Shown here: in pieces, positions 8,010 through 16,820 of the stretch
How positions within the stretch are numbered: the first letter of the stretch is position 1
Layout of the letters: each line of letters begins with the position of its first letter
From: Kribbella italica
GTDB lineage: Bacteria; Actinomycetota; Actinomycetes; Propionibacteriales; Kribbellaceae
Assembly: GCF_014205135.1 (NCBI RefSeq)
Contig: NZ_JACHMY010000001.1
Span: forward strand, 186,001-250,000
DNA length: 64,000 bases
Direction: 5' to 3'
Notes under the pieces: model-generated
What the model was told of the DNA's origin: nothing
The model's input: the letters and a program-made list of their open reading frames with translations, nothing else
The model's database searches: none
Made by a program: the position numbers and the translations under genes

Positions 8010-8901
8010 TGAAGACCTCTTCCAGCCGGTGCCGGTGCGGTTCGACCCGGACGAGTCCCAGCCCGAGGTCGGCCACGGCGTCGCGGACCAGGTCGTACGT
8101 CTCCTCGCCGCTGATCTCCACCAGCACCAGCGGCCCTTCGGCGCGAACCCGCGCGCCCGCGCGAGCCAGTGCGGCGCCGAGACGGTCGCGACCGCTGAGG
8201 TCACGCACCTCGACCGCCAGTACGCCGGTCTCGCCGGTCAGCGCGGCCTTCGACTCCGAGCGCAGCAACCGGCCGCCGTCCAGTACGACGATGTGGTCAC
8301 AGACCGACTCGAGCTCGCCGAGCAGGTGCGAGGTGATCAGCACCGGGATGCCGAACTCGGTGCCGATCCGCCGGACCAGCGCGAGCATCTCGTCGCGGCC
8401 GGCCGGGTCGAGACCGTTGGTCGGTTCGTCCAGGAGCACGAGTTTCGGGTCGTGGGTCAACGCCTGCGCGAGCTTCACGCGCTGCTTCATGCCGGTCGAG
8501 TAGCCGCCCATCGGCCGGTAGCGGGCCTCGTCCAGACCGACATGCCGCAGCACGTCGGCGGCGCGCTCGCGGGCCGCGGTGGCCGGCAGGCCGGACATCT
8601 GGCCGAGGTGCACGACGAACTCGGTCGCGGAGACGTCGGGCGGCAGGCAGTCGTGCTCGGGCATGTAGCCGACGAGGGCCCGGACCGCCTCGCCGCCGGT
8701 GACCACGTCGTGTCCCAGCACGATGGCACTTCCGGCGGTCGGGGCGATCAGTCCGAGCAGGATCTTCAGCAGGGTCGACTTGCCGGCACCATTGGCTCCG
8801 ACCAGCCCGGTCACGCCGGACCCCACCTCGACGCTCAACTCGTCCAGTGCCGTCACGCGCGGGTAGCGCTTGGTCAGCGCTGTGGTCGCGATCACGGGCA
8901 C
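8002..8901 (-). CDS. ABC transporter ATP-binding protein
   Basis: This ATPase subunit of 299 residues is first in the four-gene ABC chain. Walker A is GANGAGKST, the signature variant is YSTGMKQR, Walker B is LVLLDEPTNGLD and the switch is TSHLL. A C-terminal extension (residues 215-299) follows the ATPase fold. The start is a GTG at 8901. The partner permease overlaps its 3' end. The first ATPase-permease pair and the second pair downstream are only distantly alike, so they may form two transporters or one four-component complex. Confidence 0.92.
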   Translation of the reverse strand: MPVIATTALTKRYPRVTALDELSVEVGSGVTGLVGANGAGKSTLLKILLGLIAPTAGSAIVLGHDVVTGGEAVRALVGYMPEHDCLPPDVSATEFVVHLGQMSGLPATAARERAADVLRHVGLDEARYRPMGGYSTGMKQRVKLAQALTHDPKLVLLDEPTNGLDPAGRDEMLALVRRIGTEFGIPVLITSHLLGELESVCDHIVVLDGGRLLRSESKAALTGETGVLAVEVRDLSGRDRLGAALARAGARVRAEGPLVLVEISGEETYDLVRDAVADLGLGLVRVEPHRHRLEEVFSV

Positions 8902-9007
8902 CTGCCAACCCTAGTGGTTGACCGGCTCCTGGCAGAATCGCCGGCCGTTGCAGTCCCGTCCCAAAACCAGTGGCCGGTACGACGGCCGCCTGGTTATCGT
9001 CGCGCGC

Positions 9008-9901
9008 ATGGAGATCAGGCCCGCTCGACCCGACGACGCCGAGGCGCTGGCCGCCGTACGACGTGACGTGTTCCCGTTCGCGGTGATGGCGCCGGCGACG
9101 ATCGCGCACCTGATCACCTCCGAGGGCGCGGGCGAGAAACCGTTGCACCTGGTCGGTCTCGCCGACGGGCAGGTCGTCGCGTGGGGATCCGCCTCGATGA
9201 ACACGTGGACCAGCGAGCAAGGCCAGGCCGGGCTCAACGTTCACGTGCATCCCGACCACCGGCTGCAGGGCATCGGTGGTGCCTTGGCCGAGCGGCTGCA
9301 CGAACATCTCGGCGAAGTCGGCGCGATCCGCGTCCGCGTCTTCGCGTCGCCGTCCGGCGTCGAGTTCGCCAAGCGCCGCGGGTACGACGGGTCGCGGCAG
9401 ATGCACTACTCCGGCGTCGACCTGCGGCAGCCGTTGCCCGAGCAGCCGCCGACACCGGACGGGATCGAATTGGTCGGCCTGGACCAGGTGACGGCCCGGC
9501 AGGCGTACACGGCCGACACCGTCGCGAGCCGGGACGAACCGGGCGACTCGCCGATCGACGCGGTCGACTTCGACGAGTGGGTGCGGGAGATTTGGGAGAG
9601 CCCCGCGCTGGACAAGGCGTTGTCCGTGGCGGCCGTCGCCGGTGCCGAGATCGCGTCGTTCACAGCGGTCGAGACGGCCGGTGACCGGGCGTGGGCGGGG
9701 ATGACCGGCACGCTTCCGGCGTACCGGGGCCGAGGGCTGGCGAAGCTGGTGAAGTCGGTGGCGCTGCGGCGCGCGGCGGCCGCCGGGATCACCGGGGCGT
9801 TCACCTCGAACGACGACGAGAACGGTCCGATGCTTGCCGTGAACAACTGGCTCGGCTACCGCCGGGTGGAGACCCAGACCGGGCTGTTACGCACGCTGTG
9901 A
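9008..9901 (+). CDS. GNAT acetyltransferase with two GNAT domains
   Basis: This 297-residue protein contains two GNAT folds in tandem. The first domain carries the acetyl-CoA loop HPDHRLQGIGGAL (about residues 79-91). The second has TLPAYRGRGLAKLVK (about residues 236-250), with the R-G-x-G-L-A pattern intact. A similar gene of the same length lies 117 bp downstream, so this is a tandem duplication. The start is ATG 9008, divergent from the ABC operon. The substrate is unknown; double-GNAT proteins in actinobacteria include mycothiol synthase, but the usual mycothiol synthase context is missing here. Confidence 0.85.
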   Translation: MEIRPARPDDAEALAAVRRDVFPFAVMAPATIAHLITSEGAGEKPLHLVGLADGQVVAWGSASMNTWTSEQGQAGLNVHVHPDHRLQGIGGALAERLHEHLGEVGAIRVRVFASPSGVEFAKRRGYDGSRQMHYSGVDLRQPLPEQPPTPDGIELVGLDQVTARQAYTADTVASRDEPGDSPIDAVDFDEWVREIWESPALDKALSVAAVAGAEIASFTAVETAGDRAWAGMTGTLPAYRGRGLAKLVKSVALRRAAAAGITGAFTSNDDENGPMLAVNNWLGYRRVETQTGLLRTL

Positions 9902-10018
9902 CGGGGTACCGGGGGCTTCGCTCACGCTGCGAAGTTTGCCCGCGTGTTTACACCGGTCCAGCCCAGATCGGCCCGGCGCAGGCGATATCTTCCCCAGTAT
10001 TCGGTGGAAGGAGTTCCG

Positions 10019-10906
10019 ATGGAGATCAGGCCTGCCCGGTTGGGCGACGCCGAGTCGGCGCTGGCGCTGCACGACCTGGTCGCGCCGTTCCTGGCGACCA
10101 CCGGATCGAGTCTGCGGCGGCGGCTGAGCGTCCCGACGGACGGGCCCGGGGCCGGTGTGTTCGCCGCGGTCGAGGGTGACCATGTGGTCGGCTGGACGAG
10201 TACCGGGTTGATCGCTGGCTCGGACCCGCTGGACGGGCAGCTGCGGTTGATCGTCCATCCGGAGTACCGCGGGCGTAGCATCGGTACGGCGTTGCTGGAG
10301 GCGGCGCACGAGCGGCTGAAGGAAGGCGGCGCCGTCACGGCCCGGGTGTTCGCGGATCCCGCGTCGTCCGGCTGGGCCTCGCAGTGGGGTTACCGGGAGA
10401 CCCGCCGGGTGCACTACGCGAGCATGGCGCCGGGGGACGCGCCCGAGCTGCCGCCGATGCCGGACGGGCTGCGGCTGTCGCCGGTGAACGAGCTGGATCC
10501 GCGGCTGGTGTACGAGGCCGACGAGATCGCGCAGCAGACCAAGCCGGGCGACGCGAAGATCACCTCCCGGCCGTACGAGCACTGGCTGGCCTCGATCTGG
10601 AACTCGCCCGCGATGGTGCTCGACCTGAGCATGGCGCTGGTCGACGACCACCGCGTCGTCGGCTTCACCCTGGGCAACGGCGACCACGAGAAGATCTGGT
10701 CCCAGATGACCGCCACCCTGCCGGAGTCCCGCGGCCAGGGCCTCGCCAAGCTGGTCAAGTGCGCGACGCTGCACCGCGCCGCCGCGGCCGGCGTCACCGG
10801 CATGTACACCGCGAACTACGACGGAAACGGCCCGATGATCGCCGTCAACGAGTGGCTCGGCTACACCCGCACCGCCACCCACGCCGTACTGATCTGCCCG
10901 CTCTGA
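10019..10906 (+). CDS. GNAT acetyltransferase with two GNAT domains (paralogue)
   Basis: This 295-residue protein shares layout and many blocks with the gene just upstream: both begin MEIRPAR, and both have an RG(R/Q)GLAKLVK acetyl-CoA loop and an NGPM(L/I)AVN(N/E)WLGY C-terminal motif. The first-domain loop here is HPEYRGRSIGTAL. A strong ribosome binding site GGAAGGAG precedes the ATG. The gene ends exactly where the convergent MaoC gene ends. The two copies probably arose by local duplication and may have diverged in substrate. Confidence 0.85.
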   Translation: MEIRPARLGDAESALALHDLVAPFLATTGSSLRRRLSVPTDGPGAGVFAAVEGDHVVGWTSTGLIAGSDPLDGQLRLIVHPEYRGRSIGTALLEAAHERLKEGGAVTARVFADPASSGWASQWGYRETRRVHYASMAPGDAPELPPMPDGLRLSPVNELDPRLVYEADEIAQQTKPGDAKITSRPYEHWLASIWNSPAMVLDLSMALVDDHRVVGFTLGNGDHEKIWSQMTATLPESRGQGLAKLVKCATLHRAAAAGVTGMYTANYDGNGPMIAVNEWLGYTRTATHAVLICPL

Positions 10907-11362
10907 CTAGGGAACCAGCAGGACGACGGTCTCCGCGACGCAGGCGGGCTTGGTTGAGTTCTCCAGTTCGATGACCCACTGGAGGGAGACCTGTACGCCG
11001 GCTGGGGTCTCCTGGGCGCCGGAGATCGAGGCGCCGGCGCGGACGCGGGAGCCGACTGGGACCGGGGTGGGGAAGCGGACCTTGTTGACGCCGTAGTTGA
11101 GCTTCGCCGAGACGCCGTCGACGTCGAAGAGCTCCGCGCCGAAGCGGGCGATCAGGCTGAGGGTCAGGTAGCCGTGGGCGATCGTCCCGCCGTACGGGCC
11201 GGAGGCGGCGCGCTCGACGTCGACGTGGATCCACTGGTGGTCGCCGGTCGCCGCGGCGAACTGGTTCACCTGCTCCTGGGTGATCTCCAGCCACTCGGTC
11301 TCGCCGAGCTGGGTGCCGACGGCGCCGACCACTGCGTCGACGCCGGTGAAGGTGCGGGGCAT
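10907..11362 (-). CDS. MaoC-family (R)-enoyl-CoA hydratase
   Basis: This 151-residue hotdog-fold hydratase would add water to trans-2-enoyl-CoA. The catalytic dyad is Asp41 and His46 in ATGDHQWIHVD, followed by the family motif YGGTIAHGYLTLSL. It is a single-domain form of usual length. It lies 9 bp downstream of a FabG-like reductase on the same strand, so the pair likely acts on consecutive 3-hydroxyacyl and enoyl intermediates. The gene ends immediately at the stop of the convergent GNAT gene. Confidence 0.9.
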   Translation of the reverse strand: MPRTFTGVDAVVGAVGTQLGETEWLEITQEQVNQFAAATGDHQWIHVDVERAASGPYGGTIAHGYLTLSLIARFGAELFDVDGVSAKLNYGVNKVRFPTPVPVGSRVRAGASISGAQETPAGVQVSLQWVIELENSTKPACVAETVVLLVP

Positions 11363-11371
11363 GGTGATCTC

Positions 11372-12130
11372 CTAGTTGCGGGGGCCGCCGGCGACGTACA
11401 GGACCTGGCCGGAGACGAAGCCGTTCTCCTCGGCGCAGAAGAACGACGCGGCGGCGGCGATGTCCTCGGGCTTGCCGGTGCGCTGGACCGGGATGGCCGC
11501 GGCGGTGGCCTTCTTGAACTCCTCGAAGTCGATCCCGACCCGGGCCGCGGTGGCCGCGGTCATGTCGGTCTCGATGAAGCCCGGGGCGATCGCGTTCGCG
11601 GTGACGCCGAACTTGCCCAGCTCGAAGGCCAGCGTCTTGGCCAGGCCCTGCAGGCCGGCCTTGGCCGAGGCGTAGTTGGCCTGGCCGCGGTTGCCCAGCG
11701 CGGACGTCGACGACAGGAACACCATCCGGCCGTAGCCCGCCTCGACCATGTGCGCCTGGACGGCCTTCGACATCAGGAAGCTGCCCTTGAGGTGCACCGA
11801 CATCACGGTGTCCCAGTCGTCCTCGGACATCTTGAACAGCAGGTTGTCGCGCAGTACGCCGGCGTTGCTGACCAGGATCGTCGGTGCGCCGAGCTCGGCC
11901 ACCACCCGCTCGACGGCGGCGGTCACCTGGTCGGACTTGCTGACGTCGCAACCGACGGCGAGCGCCTGACCGCCGGCGGCGGTGATCGCGTCGACCGTGC
12001 CCGCGCAGGCCGCCTCGTCCAGGTCCAGCACGGCGACGGCGTTGCCGTCGGCGGCGAGCCGCTGCGCCACCGCGGCGCCGATTCCCCGGGCCGCCCCGGT
12101 CACGATCGCCACCCGCTGCTGCTCGCTCAT
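11372..12130 (-). CDS. fabG: 3-oxoacyl-ACP/CoA reductase (FabG-like SDR)
   Basis: This 252-residue classical SDR has the Rossmann motif TGAARGIG (residues 11-18) and VSNAG at 87-91. The catalytic residues Ser140/141, Tyr153 and Lys157 (YASAK) are all present, with the C-terminal SGQVLYVAGG. It reduces 3-ketoacyl thioesters or oxidises 3-hydroxyacyl thioesters with NADP(H). Because it is paired with a MaoC hydratase, an acyl-CoA role is as likely as fatty acid synthesis. The fabG symbol describes the family only. Confidence 0.87.
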   Translation of the reverse strand: MSEQQRVAIVTGAARGIGAAVAQRLAADGNAVAVLDLDEAACAGTVDAITAAGGQALAVGCDVSKSDQVTAAVERVVAELGAPTILVSNAGVLRDNLLFKMSEDDWDTVMSVHLKGSFLMSKAVQAHMVEAGYGRMVFLSSTSALGNRGQANYASAKAGLQGLAKTLAFELGKFGVTANAIAPGFIETDMTAATAARVGIDFEEFKKATAAAIPVQRTGKPEDIAAAASFFCAEENGFVSGQVLYVAGGPRN

Positions 12131-12219
12131 CGCACCTACTCCTGAGTTCGGTTGATATCCGGGATGACATTACCCACGTTGCGTCAGACCGCGCGTGGTC
12201 CGGGTGCGATGATCCTGGT

Positions 12220-12645
12220 GTGGATCATCACAACCGGCACGTCTACCACTGCCCGCTGCGCTGGGGCGACATGGACGCGCTCGGCCACGTGAACAACGGC
12301 CGGTACGTCGACTACCTGCAGGACGCGCGCGTCGACTTCCTGTTCCGGACCGCGAAGGAGCTCGGCGCCGACGACCTGGAGACCGGGTTGCTGGTCGCCC
12401 GGCACGAGGTGCAGTACCGGGCGCCGCTGCGCTTCCGCCCCGAGCCGGTGCGGATCGAGCTGTGGATCTCCGAGATCAAGGCGGCGTCGTTCACGGTCGA
12501 CTACGAGATCCTGGACGTCGCACCGGAGCGCACGACGTACGTCGAGGCGAAGACCCGGCTGGTCCCGTTCGACTTCACCGCCAACCGGCTGCGCCGGATC
12601 ACGCCGGTCGAGCGCGAGGCCCTGTCCAAGCTGGTGGGCGCATGA
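12220..12645 (+). CDS. Acyl-CoA thioesterase (4HBT hotdog)
   Basis: This 141-residue hotdog thioesterase resembles the YbgC/FcbC group. The catalytic Asp and helix motif are seen as WGDMDALGHVNNGRYVDYLQDAR near residues 13-35 (shown in part: DALGHVNN). The start is GTG 12220. Its stop overlaps the ATG of a second thioesterase (ATGA), so the two are coupled and may form a heteromer. The likely role is hydrolysis of acyl-CoA; the chain length is unknown. Confidence 0.9.
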   Translation: MDHHNRHVYHCPLRWGDMDALGHVNNGRYVDYLQDARVDFLFRTAKELGADDLETGLLVARHEVQYRAPLRFRPEPVRIELWISEIKAASFTVDYEILDVAPERTTYVEAKTRLVPFDFTANRLRRITPVEREALSKLVGA

Positions 12646-13058
12646 CCTTCAGCCATCCGGTGCTGGTGCGCTGGTCCGACATCGACTCGTACGACCACGT
12701 GAACAACGTGCGCTACTTCGACTACCTGCAGGAGGCGCGGATCGCGTTCCTGGCGGACGTGTTCGGGGTCGGCGCCGACGAGTTCTTCGGGCGGTCGCCG
12801 GTGGTGCTGGTCAGCCAGACCGTGGACTACCTGCGGCCGATCCTGCTGCGGCACCCGCCGTACGCCGTGGACGTGTGGGTCGACGCGGTCGGTACGTCGT
12901 CGTACACGCTGAAGTCGCGGATCGTGGACCACGCCGAGGGGCTCGTCTACTGCAAGGCGACCTCGGTGCTGGTCACGGTGACCGCCGACACGCACGCCAA
13001 GCGGCCGCTCGACGAGGCCGAGCGGGCAGCCCTCGGTCAGCACGTTGCGGCGGCTTGA
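12642..13058 (+). CDS. Acyl-CoA thioesterase (4HBT hotdog), second copy
   Basis: This 138-residue protein is a paralogue of the preceding thioesterase. It has the same motif order, [19 protein letters not shown], with the active-site Asp in position. The ATG lies inside the upstream stop (ATGA), a strong sign of translational coupling. The haemoglobin gene follows 13 bp downstream, so these three genes may form one transcript. Confidence 0.9.
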   Translation: MTFSHPVLVRWSDIDSYDHVNNVRYFDYLQEARIAFLADVFGVGADEFFGRSPVVLVSQTVDYLRPILLRHPPYAVDVWVDAVGTSSYTLKSRIVDHAEGLVYCKATSVLVTVTADTHAKRPLDEAERAALGQHVAAA

Positions 13059-13071
13059 GACACTGACACCG

Positions 13072-13491
13072 ATGAGTGAGCCACAGAGCTTCTACGACGC
13101 CGTCGGCGGGGCCGAGACGTTCCACCGGCTGATCGCCGCGTTCTACCGCGGCGTCGCGGCCGATCCGGAACTGCGCCCGATGTACCCGGAGGAGGACCTC
13201 GGCCCGGCCGAGGTGCGGTTCCGGATGTTCCTGGAGCAGTACTGGGGCGGCCCGCGGACCTACTCCGAGCAGCGCGGGCACCCCCGGCTGCGGATGCGGC
13301 ACCACCCGTTCGCCGTCACCCCGAGCGCGCGGGACCGCTGGCTGGGCCACATGCGCGCGGCCCTGGACGAGATCGCCCTGTCCCCGGAACGGGACGAGGA
13401 GATCTGGAAGTACATGGTGATGGCCGCGCACAGCATGGTGAACACCGACGAACCGACGTACCCCGGCGCGATCGACGTGTCCGGGCACTGA
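13072..13491 (+). CDS. glbO: Group II truncated haemoglobin
   Basis: This 139-residue trHbII binds haem and oxygen. The B10 tyrosine (Tyr25, in AAFYRGV), the proximal F8 histidine (His77, in RMRHHPFAV) and the G8 tryptophan (Trp90, in RDRWLGHM) match the GlbO group. The pattern [23 protein letters not shown] is typical of actinobacterial members. The protein is cytoplasmic. Roles in oxygen or nitric-oxide handling are known for the family; the function here is inferred. Confidence 0.93.
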   Translation: MSEPQSFYDAVGGAETFHRLIAAFYRGVAADPELRPMYPEEDLGPAEVRFRMFLEQYWGGPRTYSEQRGHPRLRMRHHPFAVTPSARDRWLGHMRAALDEIALSPERDEEIWKYMVMAAHSMVNTDEPTYPGAIDVSGH

Positions 13492-13518
13492 GCACCTCTT
13501 CGAAGGAGACACACGAGC

Positions 13519-13947
13519 ATGGCAACAGTTCGCACTGCCAAGGCCCACTGGGAAGGCTCGCTGATGGAGGGGGCCGGTCAGGTCGCCCTCGAGTCGTCCG
13601 GGATCGGCACGTACGACGTGTCCTGGGCGTCGCGGGCCAACGAGGCGAACGGCAAGACCAGCCCGGAGGAGCTGATCGCGGCCGCGCACTCGACCTGCTT
13701 CTCGATGGCGCTGTCGCACGCGCTGGCCGGCGCCGGCAACGCGCCGGAGTCGATCGACACCACCGCCGACGTCACCTTCCAGCCGGGTGAGGGCATCACC
13801 GGCATCAAGCTCTCGGTCAACGGCAAGGTCCCCGGCCTGACCGCCGAGCAGTTCGCCGAGTTCGCCGAAGAGGCCAAGAAGAACTGCCCGGTCTCCCAGG
13901 CCCTGACCGGCACCACGATCACCCTGGATGTCACCTTCACGGCCTGA
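13519..13947 (+). CDS. OsmC-family peroxiredoxin
   Basis: This 142-residue OsmC/Ohr-fold thiol peroxidase would reduce organic hydroperoxides. The peroxidatic Cys60 (AAHSTCFSM) and resolving Cys123 (KKNCPVS) are both present, with the helper Glu in TSPEEL. The sequence TVRTAKAHWEGSL at the start is typical of OsmC rather than Ohr. A strong ribosome binding site (GAAGGAGA) precedes the ATG. A perfect bidirectional terminator follows. Confidence 0.92.
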   Translation: MATVRTAKAHWEGSLMEGAGQVALESSGIGTYDVSWASRANEANGKTSPEELIAAAHSTCFSMALSHALAGAGNAPESIDTTADVTFQPGEGITGIKLSVNGKVPGLTAEQFAEFAEEAKKNCPVSQALTGTTITLDVTFTA

Positions 13948-13952
13948 GTACG

Positions 13953-13995
13953 AACGAACGGCGCCGGTTCCCTGAGGGGACCGGCGCCGTTCGTT
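13953..13995. terminator. Bidirectional intrinsic terminator
   Basis: A 20-bp stem (one G-T pair) with a 3-base loop lies between the convergent osmC-type and MscS-type genes. The left arm starts AACGAACGGCGCCGG. The plus-strand side is followed by TGTTGC. Its position between two convergent stops suits termination in both directions. Confidence 0.85.
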
Positions 13996-14009
13996 GTTGC
14001 TGCTGCTGG

Positions 14010-14828
14010 TCAGTCGGGTGGGGTGTGGCCCCCGGTGGGGCGGGCGGTGGCGTCGGACGTCGTGGCCGCGGCGGGTTGTTCGGTGGGAGCGTCCACGACG
14101 TGTTGCTCCTCTTCTTTTTCCGCGGCGGAGCCGACGCCCGACGGGCCGGCGTTGGGGTCGCGGTTGGTGAGGTTGCCGATCCGCAGGACCTCGCCGTTGC
14201 GGACGTACCAGATCGTGCCGTCCTCGCCGCGCAGGCGGGTGACGCGGAGGCCGACCGCCTCGACCACGCCGGTGGCCTTCTCCATGTCGATCAGGTCGCC
14301 GACGCCGTACTGGTCCTCAAAGATCATGAAGATGCCGGCCAGGAAGTCCTTGACCAGCGTCTGGGCGCCGAAGCCGAGCGCGACGCCGATGATGGAGGCC
14401 GACGCGACCACCGGCAGGATGTTGAAGCCGAGCTCCGCGAGCACCATCACCACCGTGACGGCGGTCAGCACGATCGTCACCGCGCTGCACAGCAGCGACG
14501 CGATCGTCTCGGCGCGCTGGGCGCGACGCTCGGTGAACAGGACGTTGTTCTCGACGAACTCCTGACCGCGCTTGGACTTGGCCAGGACGCCGGCCACGGC
14601 GCCGTTCCCGGTCCGCCGGGCGAACCGCCGGATCGCCTTGTGCAGCAGCCAGCGCAGCACGAAGAACGCCAGCACCAGGCCGACGATCCGGGCCGGGACC
14701 ATGACGATCTGATCCGTCACTTCGAGCTTGCCGTCGTTGCCGCGGCGGAAGAAGGTCGGGAACTGTTCAGGCAGTGAAAGCAGGGGGTGACTGAGCAGGG
14801 ACACGGGGTAGCTGAGCAGAATAGGCAT
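14010..14828 (-). CDS. Mechanosensitive ion channel, MscS family (short form)
   Basis: This 272-residue membrane protein has hydrophobic segments near residues 43-62 and 105-135. The pore-lining MscS helix is seen as SIIGVALGFGAQTLVKDFLAG at about 146-166. The beta domain follows (YGVGDLIDME, IWYVRNGEVLRIGNLT). After about residue 225 the usual alpha/beta cytoplasmic vestibule is missing and replaced by a low-complexity acidic and Pro/Ala/Thr tail. It would release solutes on hypo-osmotic shock. Confidence 0.88.
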   Translation of the reverse strand: MPILLSYPVSLLSHPLLSLPEQFPTFFRRGNDGKLEVTDQIVMVPARIVGLVLAFFVLRWLLHKAIRRFARRTGNGAVAGVLAKSKRGQEFVENNVLFTERRAQRAETIASLLCSAVTIVLTAVTVVMVLAELGFNILPVVASASIIGVALGFGAQTLVKDFLAGIFMIFEDQYGVGDLIDMEKATGVVEAVGLRVTRLRGEDGTIWYVRNGEVLRIGNLTNRDPNAGPSGVGSAAEKEEEQHVVDAPTEQPAAATTSDATARPTGGHTPPD

Positions 14829-14895
14829 CTCGCCGCCCTACTGTAGTGACCACCGCCTGAACTCACGAACCAACGTCATGGAGGAAAGACGGTCT

Positions 14896-15882
14896 ATGCC
14901 GAGCAGGCTGGATGACGAGCTCAAGCGCTTGGTGAGCGCCGGAGTGCTGCGGCAGTACCAGGCGGACGCCCTCCGTGACGCGGCCGATGCGGACAGTGCG
15001 CCCGAAGCGTCCGGAGCGACCAAAACGGCCGAGACACCCGCGCCGAAGCAGCCCCGGCCGACTCCGCCGCACAGCTCGGCGCTGATGGAGGTGCTCGGCT
15101 ACATCGGTGGCGCCTTGCTCTTGGGGGCTGTGGCCCTTCTCACCGTGGCCAACTGGGGCGAGATGGGTCGCGCGGCCCGCATCACCACCGGCACGAGTGC
15201 GGCCGTCCTCCTGCTCGCCGCCGCGGTGGTGCTCGCCCTGTTCCGCCGCCGCGAGCAGCTGAGCTCCGCACTGGCCTCACTCGGCTGCTGTGTCGCCGGC
15301 TTCGCCACGTACGTCGCGATCGAGGGCGACACCGGCCGGATCGTCGGTGTCGCTGTCGCCCTGGCGCTGGTCGTGGTCGGCGTCTGGTGGTTGCGGGGCT
15401 CGTCGCTGCTGGTGGCGATGTTCGGCATCCTCGCCGTCGGGGTGCTGGTGATCACCTCCGACGTGCTGACGCCAGCGGACAGCGTGCACACCAACACCGC
15501 GGGCATCGCCGGCACCGGGTTCATCCTGGTCGCCTTCGTGCTGGCCATGGTCGGTCTGGTCCGCGACCAGGTGACGTCGTGGTCCCTGGCCGGTGCGGCG
15601 ATGTTCAGCTCGTCCATCTGCTGGCTGATCCAGGAGCGCGGCGAGGTGATGGCGCTGGCCGTCGGTACGGCGGGGCCGGCCGCGCTGCTGGTCGCGTACG
15701 GCCGGGTGCACGCGTCGTCGTACGCGGTGGTCGGGTGCTCGATCCTGCTGGTGATCTGGCCGACCGCGCTCTACCAGCTCACCGACAACGTGGCCGGCGT
15801 GGCGATCGGGCTGGTCGTCGCCAGCGCCGGCCTGCTGGTCGCCGTACTCGTGCTGTCTCGTCGCCAGCGGCGGACCGCGTGA
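14896..15882 (+). CDS. DUF2157-like polytopic membrane protein
   Basis: This protein of about 328 residues has a soluble N-terminal helix (LDDELKRLVSAGVLRQYQADAL), a proline-rich linker, then about eight to nine transmembrane segments beginning LGYIGGALLLGAVALLTVANW. That layout matches DUF2157, whose N-terminal helix resembles a short regulatory segment. I chose ATG 14896 because GAGGAAAG sits upstream; an in-frame ATG at 14878 overlaps that site. Its 3' end overlaps the next gene as GTGA. The function is unknown. Confidence 0.78.
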   Translation: MPSRLDDELKRLVSAGVLRQYQADALRDAADADSAPEASGATKTAETPAPKQPRPTPPHSSALMEVLGYIGGALLLGAVALLTVANWGEMGRAARITTGTSAAVLLLAAAVVLALFRRREQLSSALASLGCCVAGFATYVAIEGDTGRIVGVAVALALVVVGVWWLRGSSLLVAMFGILAVGVLVITSDVLTPADSVHTNTAGIAGTGFILVAFVLAMVGLVRDQVTSWSLAGAAMFSSSICWLIQERGEVMALAVGTAGPAALLVAYGRVHASSYAVVGCSILLVIWPTALYQLTDNVAGVAIGLVVASAGLLVAVLVLSRRQRRTA

Positions 15883-16820
15883 GAGTCGTCGTACTGGGTG
15901 CAGGCGTCAGCGGTCTGTCCACTGCGCTCCTGCTGCGTGAGCGCGGCGACGACGTCGTCGTGGTGAGCGCTGACGCCACCGAGGCGACCACCTCCCACCT
16001 GGCAGCGGCAGTCTGGTTCCCCACCTCGGCCGGACCGGCTGACAAGGTCGCCTCTTGGGGCAGTACGACGTACGACGTGCTCGCAGACGAGGCAGAGCGC
16101 GGCGTGCCGGGCGTGGTGATGCGGGAGTCCCTCGTGGTCTACCGCGAAGAGCCCGGCCCTCAGCCCTGGGCCGACGCAGTCGGTGAGGTCAGACCGGCAA
16201 GGCCGGACGAGCTCCCACCCGGCTACACCCACGGACTGCGCTTCGCCGTACCCCTGGTCGAGATGCCGACCTACCTGCCACGCCTGCACCAGCGCTACCT
16301 CGACACCGGCGGTCAGCACCTCGTACGCCGAGTCGCCGCGCTCACCGACCTGCTCGACCTGTCCCCGGACGTGATCGTCAACTGCGCCGGTCTGGCCGCC
16401 GGACAGCTGGTCGGTGACAGTACGACGTACCCGATCCGCGGTCAGATCGTCCGGGTGCGCAACCCCGGCCTCACCCTGTCCGTCCGCGACGAGCACCACC
16501 CGGCCGGGCGGGCGTACATCCATCCGCGCACGGACGACTGCATCCTCGGCGGCACGCTGGACCAGGGCAGCTGGGACACCGCCGTCGATGACGCGACCAC
16601 CGCCTCGATCGTCGCGCGCTGCACCGACCTGGTCCCCGCACTGGCCGACGCCGAGGTGATCGAGGCGCTGGTCGGCCTACGCCCGGGCCGGCCCGAGGTG
16701 CGGCTGGAGCGGGACGAGCAGCTGGTCGACGGCGTACCGGTCGTGCACAACTACGGCCACGGCGGCAGCGGCATCACCCTGGGCTGGGGATGCGCTCAGG
16801 ACGCGGTCAGCCTCGTGTGA
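15879..16820 (+). CDS. FAD-dependent oxidoreductase, D-amino acid oxidase type
   Basis: This 313-residue flavoenzyme begins with the FAD dinucleotide motif VVVLGAGVSGLSTALLL. The DAAO-like motifs TSHLAAAVWFP (residues 43-53), NCAGLAAGQL, and the C-terminal HNYGHGGSGITLGWG are present; the latter is the classic DAAO signature. It would oxidise D-amino acids to keto acids with release of ammonia and peroxide. The start is GTG 15879 in a GTGA overlap. It converges with, and overlaps by 14 bp, the phosphodiesterase gene. Confidence 0.9.
   Translation: MRVVVLGAGVSGLSTALLLRERGDDVVVVSADATEATTSHLAAAVWFPTSAGPADKVASWGSTTYDVLADEAERGVPGVVMRESLVVYREEPGPQPWADAVGEVRPARPDELPPGYTHGLRFAVPLVEMPTYLPRLHQRYLDTGGQHLVRRVAALTDLLDLSPDVIVNCAGLAAGQLVGDSTTYPIRGQIVRVRNPGLTLSVRDEHHPAGRAYIHPRTDDCILGGTLDQGSWDTAVDDATTASIVARCTDLVPALADAEVIEALVGLRPGRPEVRLERDEQLVDGVPVVHNYGHGGSGITLGWGCAQDAVSLV

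Noticed and set aside
9402..9684. Arg/Ala-rich overlapping frames within the GNAT genes
   Set aside because: They are out-of-frame shadows without motifs, while the GNAT frames explain the sequence.
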